Source of the DNA: an uncultured Clostridia bacterium | GTDB taxonomy: Bacteria > Bacillota > Clostridia > Oscillospirales > Oscillospiraceae | DNA length: 64,000 nucleotides | Direction: 5' to 3' | Assembly: GCA_945949735.1 (NCBI GenBank) | Contig: CAMFFO010000002.1 | Coordinates: 1-64,000 of the forward strand | Shown: piece after piece, positions 37,750 through 47,327 of the stretch | Position numbering within the stretch: the first letter of the stretch is position 1 | How the letters are laid out: every line of letters starts with the position of its first letter | Notes under the pieces: generated by a model | Told to the model about the DNA's origin: nothing | Databases searched by the model: none | Seen by the model: the letters and a program-made list of their open reading frames with translations, nothing else | Position numbers and translations under genes: made by a program

Positions 37750-38958
37750 ATGAAAAAGGTACTTGCACTTGTTTTGGCTGTTATCATGGTGATGTCCCTG
37801 GCCGCCTGTGGCAGCAAGACGGATACCCCCACCGAGGCTCCGAAAACCGACGATGCCCCGCAGACCACCGAGGCTGTCGGCTCCGACGCCGCTCCTGCCG
37901 GTGCGATCAAGGTCGGCGCCATCGGCCCTCTGACCGGTGACTACGCCATCTACGGAAGCGCTGTTGCCAATGGCATCCAGATCGCAATCGAGGAGATCAA
38001 CGCCAAGGGCGGCCTGCAGTTCGAGCTGCTGAGCGAGGATGATCAGGGCGATCCCACCATGTCCGTGAACGCCTACAACGTGGAGATGGAAAAGGGTATG
38101 CAGGTTCTGCTGGGCACCACCACCTCCGGCGCCTGCGCCGCGGTTGCTGACGTTGCCAACGAGGAGCGCGTATTCGTTCTGACTCCCTCCGCTTCCAACC
38201 CCGTTGTCAACGAGGGTAAGGATAATGTTTACCAGGTTTGCTTCACCGACCCCAACCAGGGCGCTTCCTCCGCACAGACCATTAAGAGCCTGGGCCTGGG
38301 CACCAAGATCGCTGTGATCTGGAACAACGCGCAGGACTACTCCACCAGCATTTACCAGTCCTTCATGGCGAAGGCTCAGGAGATCGGCCTGGAGGTCGTT
38401 TCCGACACCACCTTCTCCGATGACGGCAACGCTGACTTCTCCGTCCAGCTGCAGGACGCTGCCAACGCCGGCGCGGATCTGGTATTCCTGCCCATCTACT
38501 ACACCCCCGTTGTTGCCATTATGCAGCAGGCTGACGCCGCCGGTTACGGCTTCAAGTTCTTCGGCGTTGACGGCATGGACGGCCTGCTGGCCGTGGAAGG
38601 CTTCAACACCGCTCTGGCCGAAGGCTCCTACATGCTGACCCCCTTCGATGCCAACAAGACCGATGACCTGACCGCTTCCTTCGTGGCCAGCTACGAGGCC
38701 AAGTTCGGCGTTACCCCCAACCAGTTTGCCGCTGACGCCTATGACGCCATGTACATTTTCTACGCTGCCTGCCAGGAGCTGGGCTTCACCTCCGAGACGA
38801 CTCCTCAGGAGATCTGCGAGGCCATGATCCCCTGGATGCAGAGCTTCACCTACACCGGACTGACCGGCGAGGGCATGGTATGGACCGCTGACGGCTGCGT
38901 GAGTAAGGTTGCCACCGCTTACGTTATCAGAGACGGCGCTTACGCTTCCGTTGACTGA
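37750..38958 (+). CDS. livJ: Branched-chain amino acid ABC transporter substrate-binding lipoprotein
   Basis: Lipobox LAACGSK; KVGAIGPLTGDYAIYGSAVANGIQIAIEEINAKGG. Confidence 0.92.
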   Translation: MKKVLALVLAVIMVMSLAACGSKTDTPTEAPKTDDAPQTTEAVGSDAAPAGAIKVGAIGPLTGDYAIYGSAVANGIQIAIEEINAKGGLQFELLSEDDQGDPTMSVNAYNVEMEKGMQVLLGTTTSGACAAVADVANEERVFVLTPSASNPVVNEGKDNVYQVCFTDPNQGASSAQTIKSLGLGTKIAVIWNNAQDYSTSIYQSFMAKAQEIGLEVVSDTTFSDDGNADFSVQLQDAANAGADLVFLPIYYTPVVAIMQQADAAGYGFKFFGVDGMDGLLAVEGFNTALAEGSYMLTPFDANKTDDLTASFVASYEAKFGVTPNQFAADAYDAMYIFYAACQELGFTSETTPQEICEAMIPWMQSFTYTGLTGEGMVWTADGCVSKVATAYVIRDGAYASVD

Positions 38959-39126
38959 TGCGTTGACTCCATTCCGCTAAAACAAACCGGGCGGGTCCCG
39001 CTCCCGTGGAAAAGGATCCGCCCGGTTCCATGCCTCTCCCGGGATGACAAGCCATGGTCACCCCCCGGGGAGTGACCGGGGCTTATCACCCTGGAAAACA
39101 ATGAAAAAGAAGGAAGGAAAAACGGT

Positions 39127-40011
39127 ATGACAATGTTCTTGTCCAACCTGATTAGTGGGATCAGCCTGGGCAGCGTCTATGCCATCATCGCGCTGGGATA
39201 CACCATGGTGTACGGCATTGCGAAAATGCTGAACTTTGCTCACGGCGATATTATTATGGTGGGCGCGTATATCTGCTTTACCTGTCTGTACAGTCTGGGG
39301 CTTTCTCCTGCGGTGGGGGTTCTGGCCTCTGTGATGGTGTGTACGCTGCTTGGCATCCTGATCGAACGTCTGGCCTACAAGCCTCTGCGGCAGGCCACAT
39401 CTCTTGCCGTGCTGATCACTGCCATCGGCATGAGTTATTTTCTGCAGAATTTGGCCCAGATGATCTGGGGCGCCAACCCCAAGAGCTTCCAGACCGTGAT
39501 CCCCGCCGGAAATCTTTCCATTATGGGCGGAGAACTGAAGATCTCCTATGTTTCCATGGTTACCATCGCCGCATCCGTGGTCGTTATGGTAGCCCTTTCG
39601 CTTTTTGTCGGACGCACCAAGATGGGACGCGCCATGCGCTGTGTGTCGGAGGATAAGGGCGCGGCACAGCTGATGGGTGTCAACGTGAATCTGACCATTT
39701 CCGTGACCTTCGCCATCGGTTCCGCCCTGGCCGCCATAGCCGGTGTGCTGATGTGCTCGGCTTATCCCACCCTGAAGCCGACCACCGGCGCCATGCCCGG
39801 CATCAAGGCGTTCACCGCTGCGGTATTTGGCGGCATCGGCTCCATTCCCGGCGCAATGCTTGGCGGCATTCTGCTGGGTGTCATCGAAATCCTGGGCAGA
39901 GCCTACGTCTCCTCGGAACTGGGTGATGCGTTTGTTTTTGCGGTGCTGATCCTCGTCCTGCTGATCAAACCCACCGGTTTGCTTGGCAAGAAGATTCACG
40001 AGAAGGTGTGA
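39127..40011 (+). CDS. livH: Branched-chain amino acid ABC transporter permease
   Basis: LISGISLGSVYAIIALGYTMVYGIAKMLNFAHGDIIMVGAY. Confidence 0.92.
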   Translation: MTMFLSNLISGISLGSVYAIIALGYTMVYGIAKMLNFAHGDIIMVGAYICFTCLYSLGLSPAVGVLASVMVCTLLGILIERLAYKPLRQATSLAVLITAIGMSYFLQNLAQMIWGANPKSFQTVIPAGNLSIMGGELKISYVSMVTIAASVVVMVALSLFVGRTKMGRAMRCVSEDKGAAQLMGVNVNLTISVTFAIGSALAAIAGVLMCSAYPTLKPTTGAMPGIKAFTAAVFGGIGSIPGAMLGGILLGVIEILGRAYVSSELGDAFVFAVLILVLLIKPTGLLGKKIHEKV

Positions 40012-40021
40012 GGTGGCAGAT

Positions 40022-41080
40022 ATGAAAAAGACAACGGTTTCCAAGCTGCTCCAAAAGTACCTTCCCTATGTGATCGTGATCGTGGGCTTCGCGGTGTGCC
40101 AGTCCATGGTATCCGCTGGTACGATGCCCCGCACGACGAAATCCCTGCTGATTCCTGTGTGTGTCTATATTGTAATGGCGGTTTCCCTGAACCTGACCGT
40201 CGGTATTTCCGGCGAGCTGAGTTTGGGCCATGCCGGCTTCATGTCAATCGGCGCCTTTACCGGTATCGTGATCGCGGCTTATGTCCGTGAGGTGTTCGGA
40301 TGCTCGGAATCGCTGCAGCTGCTGATTTCCATTGCTGCCGGCGGTGTGATGGCTGGGCTATTCGGTTTCCTGATCGGAATTCCGGTGCTCCGTCTGCAGG
40401 GCGACTACCTGGCCATTGTGACCCTGGCCTTCGGTGAGATCATCCGCAACATACTAAACTGCATTTACATCTCCGTTGACGGCTCCGCGCTGCGGTTCTC
40501 CTTTAATCAGCCCAATCTTCCCGGTAAGCTCCTGTTCCGCGGCCCCACCGGCGCCACCGGCGTCACCCGGATCGCTACCTTCACGGCGGGATTCATCCTG
40601 GTTCTTTTCACGCTGTTTGTGGTTTTGAATCTGGTGCATTCCCGCTCCGGCCGTGCGATCATGGCTGTTCGGGACAACAAGATCGCTGCGGAAGCCTGCG
40701 GACTGGACGTGACCAAATACCGCATGATGGCGTTTGTTACCTCCGCAGCTTTGGCAGGTATGGGCGGCGCGCTGTTCGGACAGAACTATTCCACGCTGAC
40801 TCCCGCCAATTTCTCCTTCAATGCGTCGATCCTGATCCTTGTGTATGTGGTGCTGGGCGGTATCGGCAACATCACCGGATCGATCATTGCCGCAACGATT
40901 CTGTATGTCCTGCCTGAGGAGCTGCGTGCCTTTGCTGACTACCGGATGCTGGTTTATGCTGTGGTTCTGATCGGGGTCATGCTGCTGACCAACAACCGGA
41001 CCATCAAGAATTTCCTGAATTCCCTTCGGGAAAAGATTCGCGGAAATGAAGAGAAGAAGGGCGGTGCGCTGCATGAGTGA
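40022..41080 (+). CDS. livM: Branched-chain amino acid ABC transporter permease
   Basis: LNLTVGISGELSLGHAGFMSIGAFTGI...RDNKIAAEACGLDVTKYRMMAFVTSAALAGMGGALFG. Confidence 0.92.
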   Translation: MKKTTVSKLLQKYLPYVIVIVGFAVCQSMVSAGTMPRTTKSLLIPVCVYIVMAVSLNLTVGISGELSLGHAGFMSIGAFTGIVIAAYVREVFGCSESLQLLISIAAGGVMAGLFGFLIGIPVLRLQGDYLAIVTLAFGEIIRNILNCIYISVDGSALRFSFNQPNLPGKLLFRGPTGATGVTRIATFTAGFILVLFTLFVVLNLVHSRSGRAIMAVRDNKIAAEACGLDVTKYRMMAFVTSAALAGMGGALFGQNYSTLTPANFSFNASILILVYVVLGGIGNITGSIIAATILYVLPEELRAFADYRMLVYAVVLIGVMLLTNNRTIKNFLNSLREKIRGNEEKKGGALHE

Positions 41081-41930
41081 CAAAATCAAGCGGAAAAGCG
41101 ACACAAAGATGGTTCCGTTCCCTTCCCACGCCATTGTTCCTGAGCGGGATTTGGGGAGCCGGCCCGTGCTGGAATGCAGCCACCTGGGGATTGATTTCGG
41201 CGGCCTGCGTGCCGTGGATGATTTTAACCTGACCATCGGAAAAACGGAAATCGCCGGCCTGATCGGCCCCAACGGCGCAGGCAAAACCACGGTTTTCAAC
41301 CTGCTTACCAAGGTATACCAGCCTACCTCCGGAACCATCATGGTAAACGGCAAGGATACTGCCGGAATGAATACCGCTCAGGCCAACAAGCTGGGCCTGG
41401 CGAGAACCTTTCAGAACATTCGACTGTTCAATCAGATGACTGTGGAGGATAATGTCCGCATTGGCCTGCACAATCAGATTTCTTACGGTATGTTTTCCGG
41501 TATTCTCCGCCTGCCGCCTTACTGGTCAGGGGAGAAGAAGCAGCATGAAAAGGCTATGGATCTTCTGTCCATTTTCCACATGGAGAATATGGCCAATGAG
41601 AAAGCGGGAAGTCTGCCCTACGGAGCTCAGCGTCGTCTGGAAATCGTCCGGGCCCTGGCCACGAATCCCAGCCTGCTGCTGCTGGATGAGCCTGCCGCCG
41701 GTATGAATCCCAAGGAAACGGAAGAGCTGATGGATAACATCATCAAGATCCGTGATCAGTTCCAGATCGCCATTATGCTGATCGAACATGATATGAATCT
41801 GGTTATGGGCATCTGCGAGGGCATCTGCGTTCTGAACTTCGGCAGGGTCATCGCCAAGGGTACTGCCGAAGAGATTCAGCATAATCCGGAAGTGATCGAG
41901 GCCTACCTGGGCCGTCAGAAGGAGGACTGA
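41073..41930 (+). CDS. livG: Branched-chain amino acid ABC transporter ATP-binding protein
   Basis: LIGPNGAGKTTVFNLLTKVYQPTSG...LARTFQNIRLFNQMTVEDNV; overlaps livM stop. Confidence 0.92.
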   Translation: MSDKIKRKSDTKMVPFPSHAIVPERDLGSRPVLECSHLGIDFGGLRAVDDFNLTIGKTEIAGLIGPNGAGKTTVFNLLTKVYQPTSGTIMVNGKDTAGMNTAQANKLGLARTFQNIRLFNQMTVEDNVRIGLHNQISYGMFSGILRLPPYWSGEKKQHEKAMDLLSIFHMENMANEKAGSLPYGAQRRLEIVRALATNPSLLLLDEPAAGMNPKETEELMDNIIKIRDQFQIAIMLIEHDMNLVMGICEGICVLNFGRVIAKGTAEEIQHNPEVIEAYLGRQKED

Positions 41931-41932
41931 AT

Positions 41933-42652
41933 ATGAGTGATAAAAAGTGCCTTCTTCGGGCGGATAATCTGAATGTATATTACGGCTCCATCCATGCCAT
42001 TAAGGATGTGTCCTTTCATGTGGATGAGGGCGAGATCGTGACGCTGATCGGCGCAAACGGCGCGGGAAAGACCACCACGCTGAATACCGTGGCGGGACTC
42101 ATGAAGCCCAAATCCGGCACGGTCACCTTTGATGGGAAGGTTATTTCCGGAATTCCGGCCGACCGGATCGTGTCCTTGGGCATGGCTCTTTGCCCGGAGG
42201 GACGACGGATATTCCAGCATATGACGGTTCGGGAGAATCTGGAAATGGGCGGCTACAGCCGTCCCGGAAGCGAGATTGAAGATTCCATCGAGCAGGTGTT
42301 CCAACGGTTTCCCCGGCTGAAGGAGCGGCGCAAGCAGATCGCGGGCACCCTCTCCGGCGGCGAGCAGCAGATGCTGGCAATGTCCAGGGCTCTGATGAGC
42401 AAGCCCAAGCTGATGATGCTGGATGAGCCCTCCATGGGTCTGGCGCCCATTCTGGTGGATCAGATCTTTGATATTATCAAGGAGCTCCATCAGGCGGGAA
42501 CAACGATTCTCCTTGTGGAGCAGAATGCACGCAAGGCGCTGCAGGTGGCTGATCGGGCCTATGTCCTTGAAACGGGCAGCGTGACCCTCAGCGGCACCGG
42601 CGCAGAGCTGGCCAGCTCCGACTCGGTCAGAAAAGCGTACCTCGGCGGTTAA
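41933..42652 (+). CDS. livF: Branched-chain amino acid ABC transporter ATP-binding protein
   Basis: LIGANGAGKTTTLNTVAGLMKPKSG...LSGGEQQMLAMSRALMSKPKLMMLDEPSMGLAPILV. Confidence 0.92.
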   Translation: MSDKKCLLRADNLNVYYGSIHAIKDVSFHVDEGEIVTLIGANGAGKTTTLNTVAGLMKPKSGTVTFDGKVISGIPADRIVSLGMALCPEGRRIFQHMTVRENLEMGGYSRPGSEIEDSIEQVFQRFPRLKERRKQIAGTLSGGEQQMLAMSRALMSKPKLMMLDEPSMGLAPILVDQIFDIIKELHQAGTTILLVEQNARKALQVADRAYVLETGSVTLSGTGAELASSDSVRKAYLGG

Positions 42653-42658
42653 TTTCAG

Positions 42659-42693
42659 ACACCCCCTGCATACAATGTGCAGGGGGTGTTTTT
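42659..42693 (+). terminator. Rho-independent terminator of liv operon
   Basis: ACACCCCCTGCA tacaatg TGCAGGGGGTGT TTTT. Confidence 0.88.
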
Positions 42694-42843
42694 ATGTGCC
42701 GGAAACGTCATATGCATGGATGGTGCATGATCTGCCTGGGGTTTGGCATTTTGGTGGGACACTGCCTGGATTCCTGGTTTCTATGCGCGGTAGGAGGCTT
42801 TATCCTGGTTGTGGTGGGCTTCTGCACGCTGCGGAGAAGATAG
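42694..42843 (+). CDS. Possible small TM protein (49 aa)
   Basis: MCRKRHMHGWCMICLGFGILVGHCLDSWFLCAVGGFILVVVGFCTLRRR*; begins immediately after the terminator. Confidence 0.35.
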   Translation: MCRKRHMHGWCMICLGFGILVGHCLDSWFLCAVGGFILVVVGFCTLRRR

Positions 42844-42862
42844 AGCCGGAATGTTGAGCAGA

Positions 42863-43113
42863 TAAATTGGTGTTTGTCGCTTCACGTCCACGATTATCTG
42901 TCATTGCGAACCAGTCCGCTTAAGTGGTCGTGGCAATCCCCCGGTTGAAAGGAATCAGGTAACAATTACCGCCAAGAATTGCGGCGAAACTCACTTTTAC
43001 CGGTACTTTTCGGTACATTTCCCCTCTAAGTAAGGGGATTGCCACGACCAGTGTGCGCACTGGTCTCGCAATGACAGTATTTTTTCGGGTTCGCACTTGT
43101 AAACAACAATTTA
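42863..43113. repeat. MITE-like family A copy 7
   Basis: taaattggtgtttg ... tgtaaacaacaattta; paired gtcattgcgaaccagtccgct / agtgtgcgcactggtctcgcaatgacag. Confidence 0.87.
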
Positions 43114-43181
43114 CATAAGGAATATCCTTGTCCCCCGGGGAATATGCTTTGGTAACACTGCGTGGAGAAGGAGTGATCCGC

Positions 43182-44684
43182 ATGGAGATTCAATTTAAAA
43201 ACTACGCCTGCGCCTGCCTGGACACGTGCTTGTGGGAGGTTCAGAATGCCGAAGGGACGCTGGAGATTCGCGTGCCGGATGGAATGCCGGATATCGGCAG
43301 GATTCTGGCTTCCTGGGGACAGCCTATCCTGAGAGGGAAGGAATGGAGAAGTGAGCAGATTTCCTTCTCCGGAGGAATGATGGTATGGGTGCTGTACGCG
43401 CCGGAGGACGGAAGCGCGCCTGGATGCCTGGAGGGGTGGATTCCGTTCCAAATGCGCTGGGATCTGCCTGGGAATATCCGGGATGGTCAGATCCGCATAG
43501 GGCTGACGACTCGGTTTGTGGATGCCCGGTCGGTTTCTGCCAGGAAAATCATGATTCGCGCGGGGCTGGCAGCCATGGCCGAGGCCTGGACACCCGGGGA
43601 AGCGCAGCTTTATTCCCCCGAGGAGATCCCCAAGGGGGTGGAGCTGAAACGGGAGCGGTACCCAATGCGGCTGCAGAAGGAGGCGGGAGAGAAAACCTTC
43701 CTGCTTGCCGAGGAGCTGCCCCTGCCCGGCTCCGCGCCCCAGCCGGAGAAGATCCTCTACTGCAGCTTAAGTCCGGAGGTAACGGATCAGAAGGTGATGG
43801 CGAACAAGGTGGTTTTCCGGGGAAACGGAAATCTTCATATGCTTTATACCGCGGAGGGCGGACAGATTCATAGCTGGGACTTCCCCCTGGCGTTTTCCCA
43901 GCTGGCGGAGCTGGAGGAGAGCTATTCCGGGGACGCCCAGGTCAGCGTTATCCTCTGCGCCACCACTCTGGAGCCGGAAATAGACGATGAGGGTGTTCTG
44001 AAGCTGAAGTGCGCGCTGGTTGGACAGTATTTGGTGGATGATATTCAGACCGTAGAGGTTGTGACGGATGCTTACTGTCCGGGAAGAAGCATGGAAATGA
44101 CCATTCAGGAGCTCTGCTTGCCCGTGATTCTGGATTCCAGTAAAGAGAGCGTTTTTGGAGAGCAATCCATTCCTGCGGGAGGAAATCTGGCGGCGGATGT
44201 TCAGCTGCAGGCGGATTACCCAAGCGTCCGTTCCGGTGAGGACGGCCTGCAGATCGAGATTCCCGGTTCCATGCAGGTGCTCTATTATGACCGGGATGGG
44301 ACACTGCAAAGCACAACATCCCGCTGGGAGGGCAAATGCAGCCTCCGCGCGGACGGGGATTCCCAGGTGATCGCCCGGCCCCTTCCAACCCCGGAACCAC
44401 AGCTTATGGTGGGCGGCGAGCGTATGGACGCCCGGTGGGAGCTTCCCATGGAGATTGTCACCACGCAGCGAACCCACATTCCCATGGTCACCGGGCTGGA
44501 ACTGGGGGAGGCGAAGAAACCCGAACCGGGCCGCCCCTCTCTGATTCTGAAGCGGGTGGGTTCGGACGGCCTCTGGGAGATTGCCAAGCACACAGGCTCC
44601 ACCATGGAGGCCATCCGCAAGGCCAATAACCTCCGGGATGAGCCGGAACAAGGACAGATGCTCCTGATCCCGGTAGGATTGTAA
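43182..44684 (+). CDS. SipL-like sporulation protein (DUF3794/SPOCS repeats + C-terminal LysM)
   Basis: SPOCS-like blocks; C-terminal LWEIAKHTGSTMEAIRKANNLRDEPEQGQMLLIPV LysM. Confidence 0.8.
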   Translation: MEIQFKNYACACLDTCLWEVQNAEGTLEIRVPDGMPDIGRILASWGQPILRGKEWRSEQISFSGGMMVWVLYAPEDGSAPGCLEGWIPFQMRWDLPGNIRDGQIRIGLTTRFVDARSVSARKIMIRAGLAAMAEAWTPGEAQLYSPEEIPKGVELKRERYPMRLQKEAGEKTFLLAEELPLPGSAPQPEKILYCSLSPEVTDQKVMANKVVFRGNGNLHMLYTAEGGQIHSWDFPLAFSQLAELEESYSGDAQVSVILCATTLEPEIDDEGVLKLKCALVGQYLVDDIQTVEVVTDAYCPGRSMEMTIQELCLPVILDSSKESVFGEQSIPAGGNLAADVQLQADYPSVRSGEDGLQIEIPGSMQVLYYDRDGTLQSTTSRWEGKCSLRADGDSQVIARPLPTPEPQLMVGGERMDARWELPMEIVTTQRTHIPMVTGLELGEAKKPEPGRPSLILKRVGSDGLWEIAKHTGSTMEAIRKANNLRDEPEQGQMLLIPVGL

Positions 44685-44699
44685 CGGCCAATTGCAGGA

Positions 44700-44875
44700 T
44701 AAATTGTTGTTTACAGCACTATCACAGTAGGGGCGGATATTATCCGCCCGCAACCTTACAGCATTGATAGTACGCACATTCACCGGAAATGCTCAAAAAC
44801 CGGAACGTTTCGGGCGGATAATATCCGCCCCTACGGTAGCAACGTAAGGTGCTTGAAAACTGTAAACAACAATTT
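44700..44875. repeat. MITE-like family B copy 4 (inverted orientation)
   Basis: taaattgttgtttacagcactatcac ... gcttgaaaactgtaaacaacaattt. Confidence 0.9.
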
Positions 44876-44885
44876 TCAACATAAA

Positions 44886-44957
44886 GACAGCCTGCAGTGT
44901 GGGGCCGCGAAAACGCCGTTCCGGGGGAGAACCGGGACGGCGTTTGGGCAGGCTGTC
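44886..44957. other. Nested hairpin element, candidate structured RNA or terminator
   Basis: GACAGCCTGC/GCAGGCTGTC outer stem and AAACGCCGT/ACGGCGTTT inner stem. Confidence 0.5.
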
Positions 44958-45072
44958 GCGTTTGGGGGAAGGACCTGCCTGGAAACAGCTTAACGAAAAT
45001 CCTCTGTCATTAGCAAGGGGAATCTGTCGAAGAGAACGCCGGGGAGAAGAAAGAAGTTTTTTCGGTTTCCGC

Positions 45073-45101
45073 TTGTCATAGCATTGTTTTGGTGGTATAA
45101 T
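45073..45101 (+). promoter_or_regulatory. Sigma-A type promoter for the CobW-family gene
   Basis: TTGTCA (45073-45078) - 17 bp - TATAAT (45096-45101), 34 bp upstream of ATG. Confidence 0.75.
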
Positions 45102-45135
45102 ATCGGGTAGAATTTTTATATAGAAGGTGTATTCC

Positions 45136-46326
45136 ATGACAAAAATCGATATTTACTCCGGGTTCCTGGGCGCCGGAAAAACGACCCTGATCAAGAAAAT
45201 GATCCAGGAGGGCTATCAGGGGGAGAAGCTGGTACTCATTGAGAACGAATTCGGTGAGATCGGCATTGACGGCGGATTCCTGCAGGATGCGGGCATCAAC
45301 ATCACCGAGATGAATTCCGGCTGCATCTGCTGCTCTCTGGTGGGTGACTTCGGAAAGGCTCTGGTTAAAGTCATTGACGAGTATCATCCCGACCGGATCA
45401 TCATTGAACCCTCCGGCGTGGGCAAGCTGTCCGATGTGATCGGCGCGGTGAAGAAGGTTATGAACGAGGATGTTACGCTTGGTCATACCGTGGCTGTGGT
45501 GGACGCGGGCAAGGTCAAGGTGTATATGAAGAACTTCGGTGAGTTCTATAACAACCAGGTGGAGACTGCCTCTGCCATCATTCTCTCCCGTACCGATTCC
45601 ATTCCCCAGGCGAAGCTGGACGCCGCCGTGGCCATGCTGCGGGAGCACAATGACAAGGCGGCCATTGTCACAACCCCCTGGGGTCAGCTCACCGGGGCGC
45701 AGCTGATGGACGCCATGGAGGGACAATCCTCCCTGGCCCGGGAGCTGGCGAAGCTGGAGGAGGAGCATCACCATCATCACGACCATGACGACGATGACGA
45801 TGATTGCTGCTGCCATGACCATGAAGAGCATGGACACCATCATCACGACCATGATGATGACGATGATGGCTGCTGCCATGACCATGAAGAGCATGAGCAT
45901 CACCATCACGATCATGAGCACCATCATCATGACCATGACGACGATTGCTGCTGCCATGACCATGAGGAGCATGAGCACCACCATCATGATCATGACGAGA
46001 ACTGCACCTGTGGCTGCCACGACCATGGGCACCATCACCATGACCATCACGCCGATGAGGTCTTTACCTCCTGGGGCGTGGAGACTGCCAGAAAGTTCGA
46101 CAAGGCCGCGGTGGAAGCCGCTTTGAAGGAACTGGACACCGGGAAATACGGCGCGGTGCTTCGCGCCAAGGGCATTCTGCCTGCAGCAGACGGAAGCTGG
46201 ATCCACTTTGATTATGTTCCTGAGGAGATCAATGTGCGTACCGGCGGTGCGGATATCACCGGCAAGCTGTGCGTCATCGGCTCCAAGCTGGACGAGAAGG
46301 GCATCGCGGCTCTCTTTGGGGTGTAA
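45136..46326 (+). CDS. CobW/COG0523-family GTPase with His/Asp/Cys-rich metal-binding insertion
   Basis: FLGAGKTTLIKKM, ENEFGEIGIDGG, NSGCICCSL (CxCC), LSRTD; about 90-residue HHHHDHDDDDDDCCCHDHEEH-type repeat region. Confidence 0.9.
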   Translation: MTKIDIYSGFLGAGKTTLIKKMIQEGYQGEKLVLIENEFGEIGIDGGFLQDAGINITEMNSGCICCSLVGDFGKALVKVIDEYHPDRIIIEPSGVGKLSDVIGAVKKVMNEDVTLGHTVAVVDAGKVKVYMKNFGEFYNNQVETASAIILSRTDSIPQAKLDAAVAMLREHNDKAAIVTTPWGQLTGAQLMDAMEGQSSLARELAKLEEEHHHHHDHDDDDDDCCCHDHEEHGHHHHDHDDDDDGCCHDHEEHEHHHHDHEHHHHDHDDDCCCHDHEEHEHHHHDHDENCTCGCHDHGHHHHDHHADEVFTSWGVETARKFDKAAVEAALKELDTGKYGAVLRAKGILPAADGSWIHFDYVPEEINVRTGGADITGKLCVIGSKLDEKGIAALFGV

Positions 46327-46329
46327 GCC

Positions 46330-47274
46330 ATGCAGCAGATTCCAGTCTATGTCTTTACCGGGTTCCTGGATTCCGGAAAGACGAAATTCATCCAGGAGAC
46401 CCTGGAGGACCCCCGGTTCAACGCCGGAGAGCGGACGCTGCTGCTTGTTTTTGAGGAGGGGGAGGAGGAATATGACTTCTCCACCTATCCTCACCAGAAT
46501 GTGTTCCAGGAGGTTCTGGATCAGCAGACCGTGACCACAAAGGAGCTCCAGGCCCTGGCCAAAAAGTACAAGGCTCAGCGGGTTGTGGCGGAGCTCAACG
46601 GGATGCAGCAGGTGGGCGACCTCTATATGCGCTTCCCGGAGAACTGGGCCGTAGCTCAGGAGGTTATGTTTGCCGATTCCACCACCTTCCAGGCCTACAA
46701 CGCCAATATGCGCAATCTGGTGATGGACAAGCTGGTGGGCGCCCAGATGGTGGTGTTCAACCGAATGACGCCTGGCCAGGATGTGATGCCGCTGCATAAG
46801 ATCGCGAGAGCCGCCAACCGCCGGATCGACATCCTGTATGACTACACCGACGGCACGACGCAAATGGACGACATCGCCGATCCGCTGCCCTTTGATATCA
46901 ACGCTCCTGTGATTCAGATTCTGGATCAGGATTTTGCCCTCTGGTACCGGGATGTGACGGAGGAACCGGAGAAATATGACGGGAAAACCGTCTGCTTCAA
47001 GGCCCAGGTGGCCATGCTTCGGCGGAATAAGGATGGGATCTTTGCCCCGGGCCGGTTTGTGATGACCTGCTGTGTGGAGGATATCCAGTTCTGCGGCATT
47101 CCCTGCCGGTATGCGGAGGCGGCCAGTCTGGAATCCCGTTCCTGGGTGATGGTCAGCGCAAAGATCAGCGCGGAGAAGCACCCGCTGTACAAGGGCGAGG
47201 TGGGCCCTGTGCTCACCGCCATCCGGGTAGACCGCAACGCAGAGCCCGCCGATCCGGATGTGGCAACGTTCTAG
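46330..47274 (+). CDS. CobW-like GTPase domain protein with C-terminal TIGR03943-like domain
   Basis: QQIPVYVFTGFLDSGKTKFIQETLED; C-terminal YDGKTVCFKAQVAMLRRNKDGIFAPGRFVMTCCVEDIQFCGIPC. Confidence 0.75.
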   Translation: MQQIPVYVFTGFLDSGKTKFIQETLEDPRFNAGERTLLLVFEEGEEEYDFSTYPHQNVFQEVLDQQTVTTKELQALAKKYKAQRVVAELNGMQQVGDLYMRFPENWAVAQEVMFADSTTFQAYNANMRNLVMDKLVGAQMVVFNRMTPGQDVMPLHKIARAANRRIDILYDYTDGTTQMDDIADPLPFDINAPVIQILDQDFALWYRDVTEEPEKYDGKTVCFKAQVAMLRRNKDGIFAPGRFVMTCCVEDIQFCGIPCRYAEAASLESRSWVMVSAKISAEKHPLYKGEVGPVLTAIRVDRNAEPADPDVATF

Positions 47275-47283
47275 ATAACAGCA

Positions 47284-47314
47284 AACCTCCGGGAACGGTG
47301 TTCCCGGAGGTTTT
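47284..47314. terminator. Terminator between convergent genes
   Basis: AACCTCCGGGAAC ggt GTTCCCGGAGGTT TT. Confidence 0.85.
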
Positions 47315-47327
47315 GACATTGATACGC

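Noticed and set aside
42694-42843. Confident small membrane protein
   Set aside because: Starts immediately after the liv terminator with no separate promoter; kept only as a low-confidence feature
43767-44783. ORFs containing RADNIRPY or SLRDQCAHWSWQ-type peptides recurring across the window
   Set aside because: These peptides are translations of family A and B repeats, not proteins
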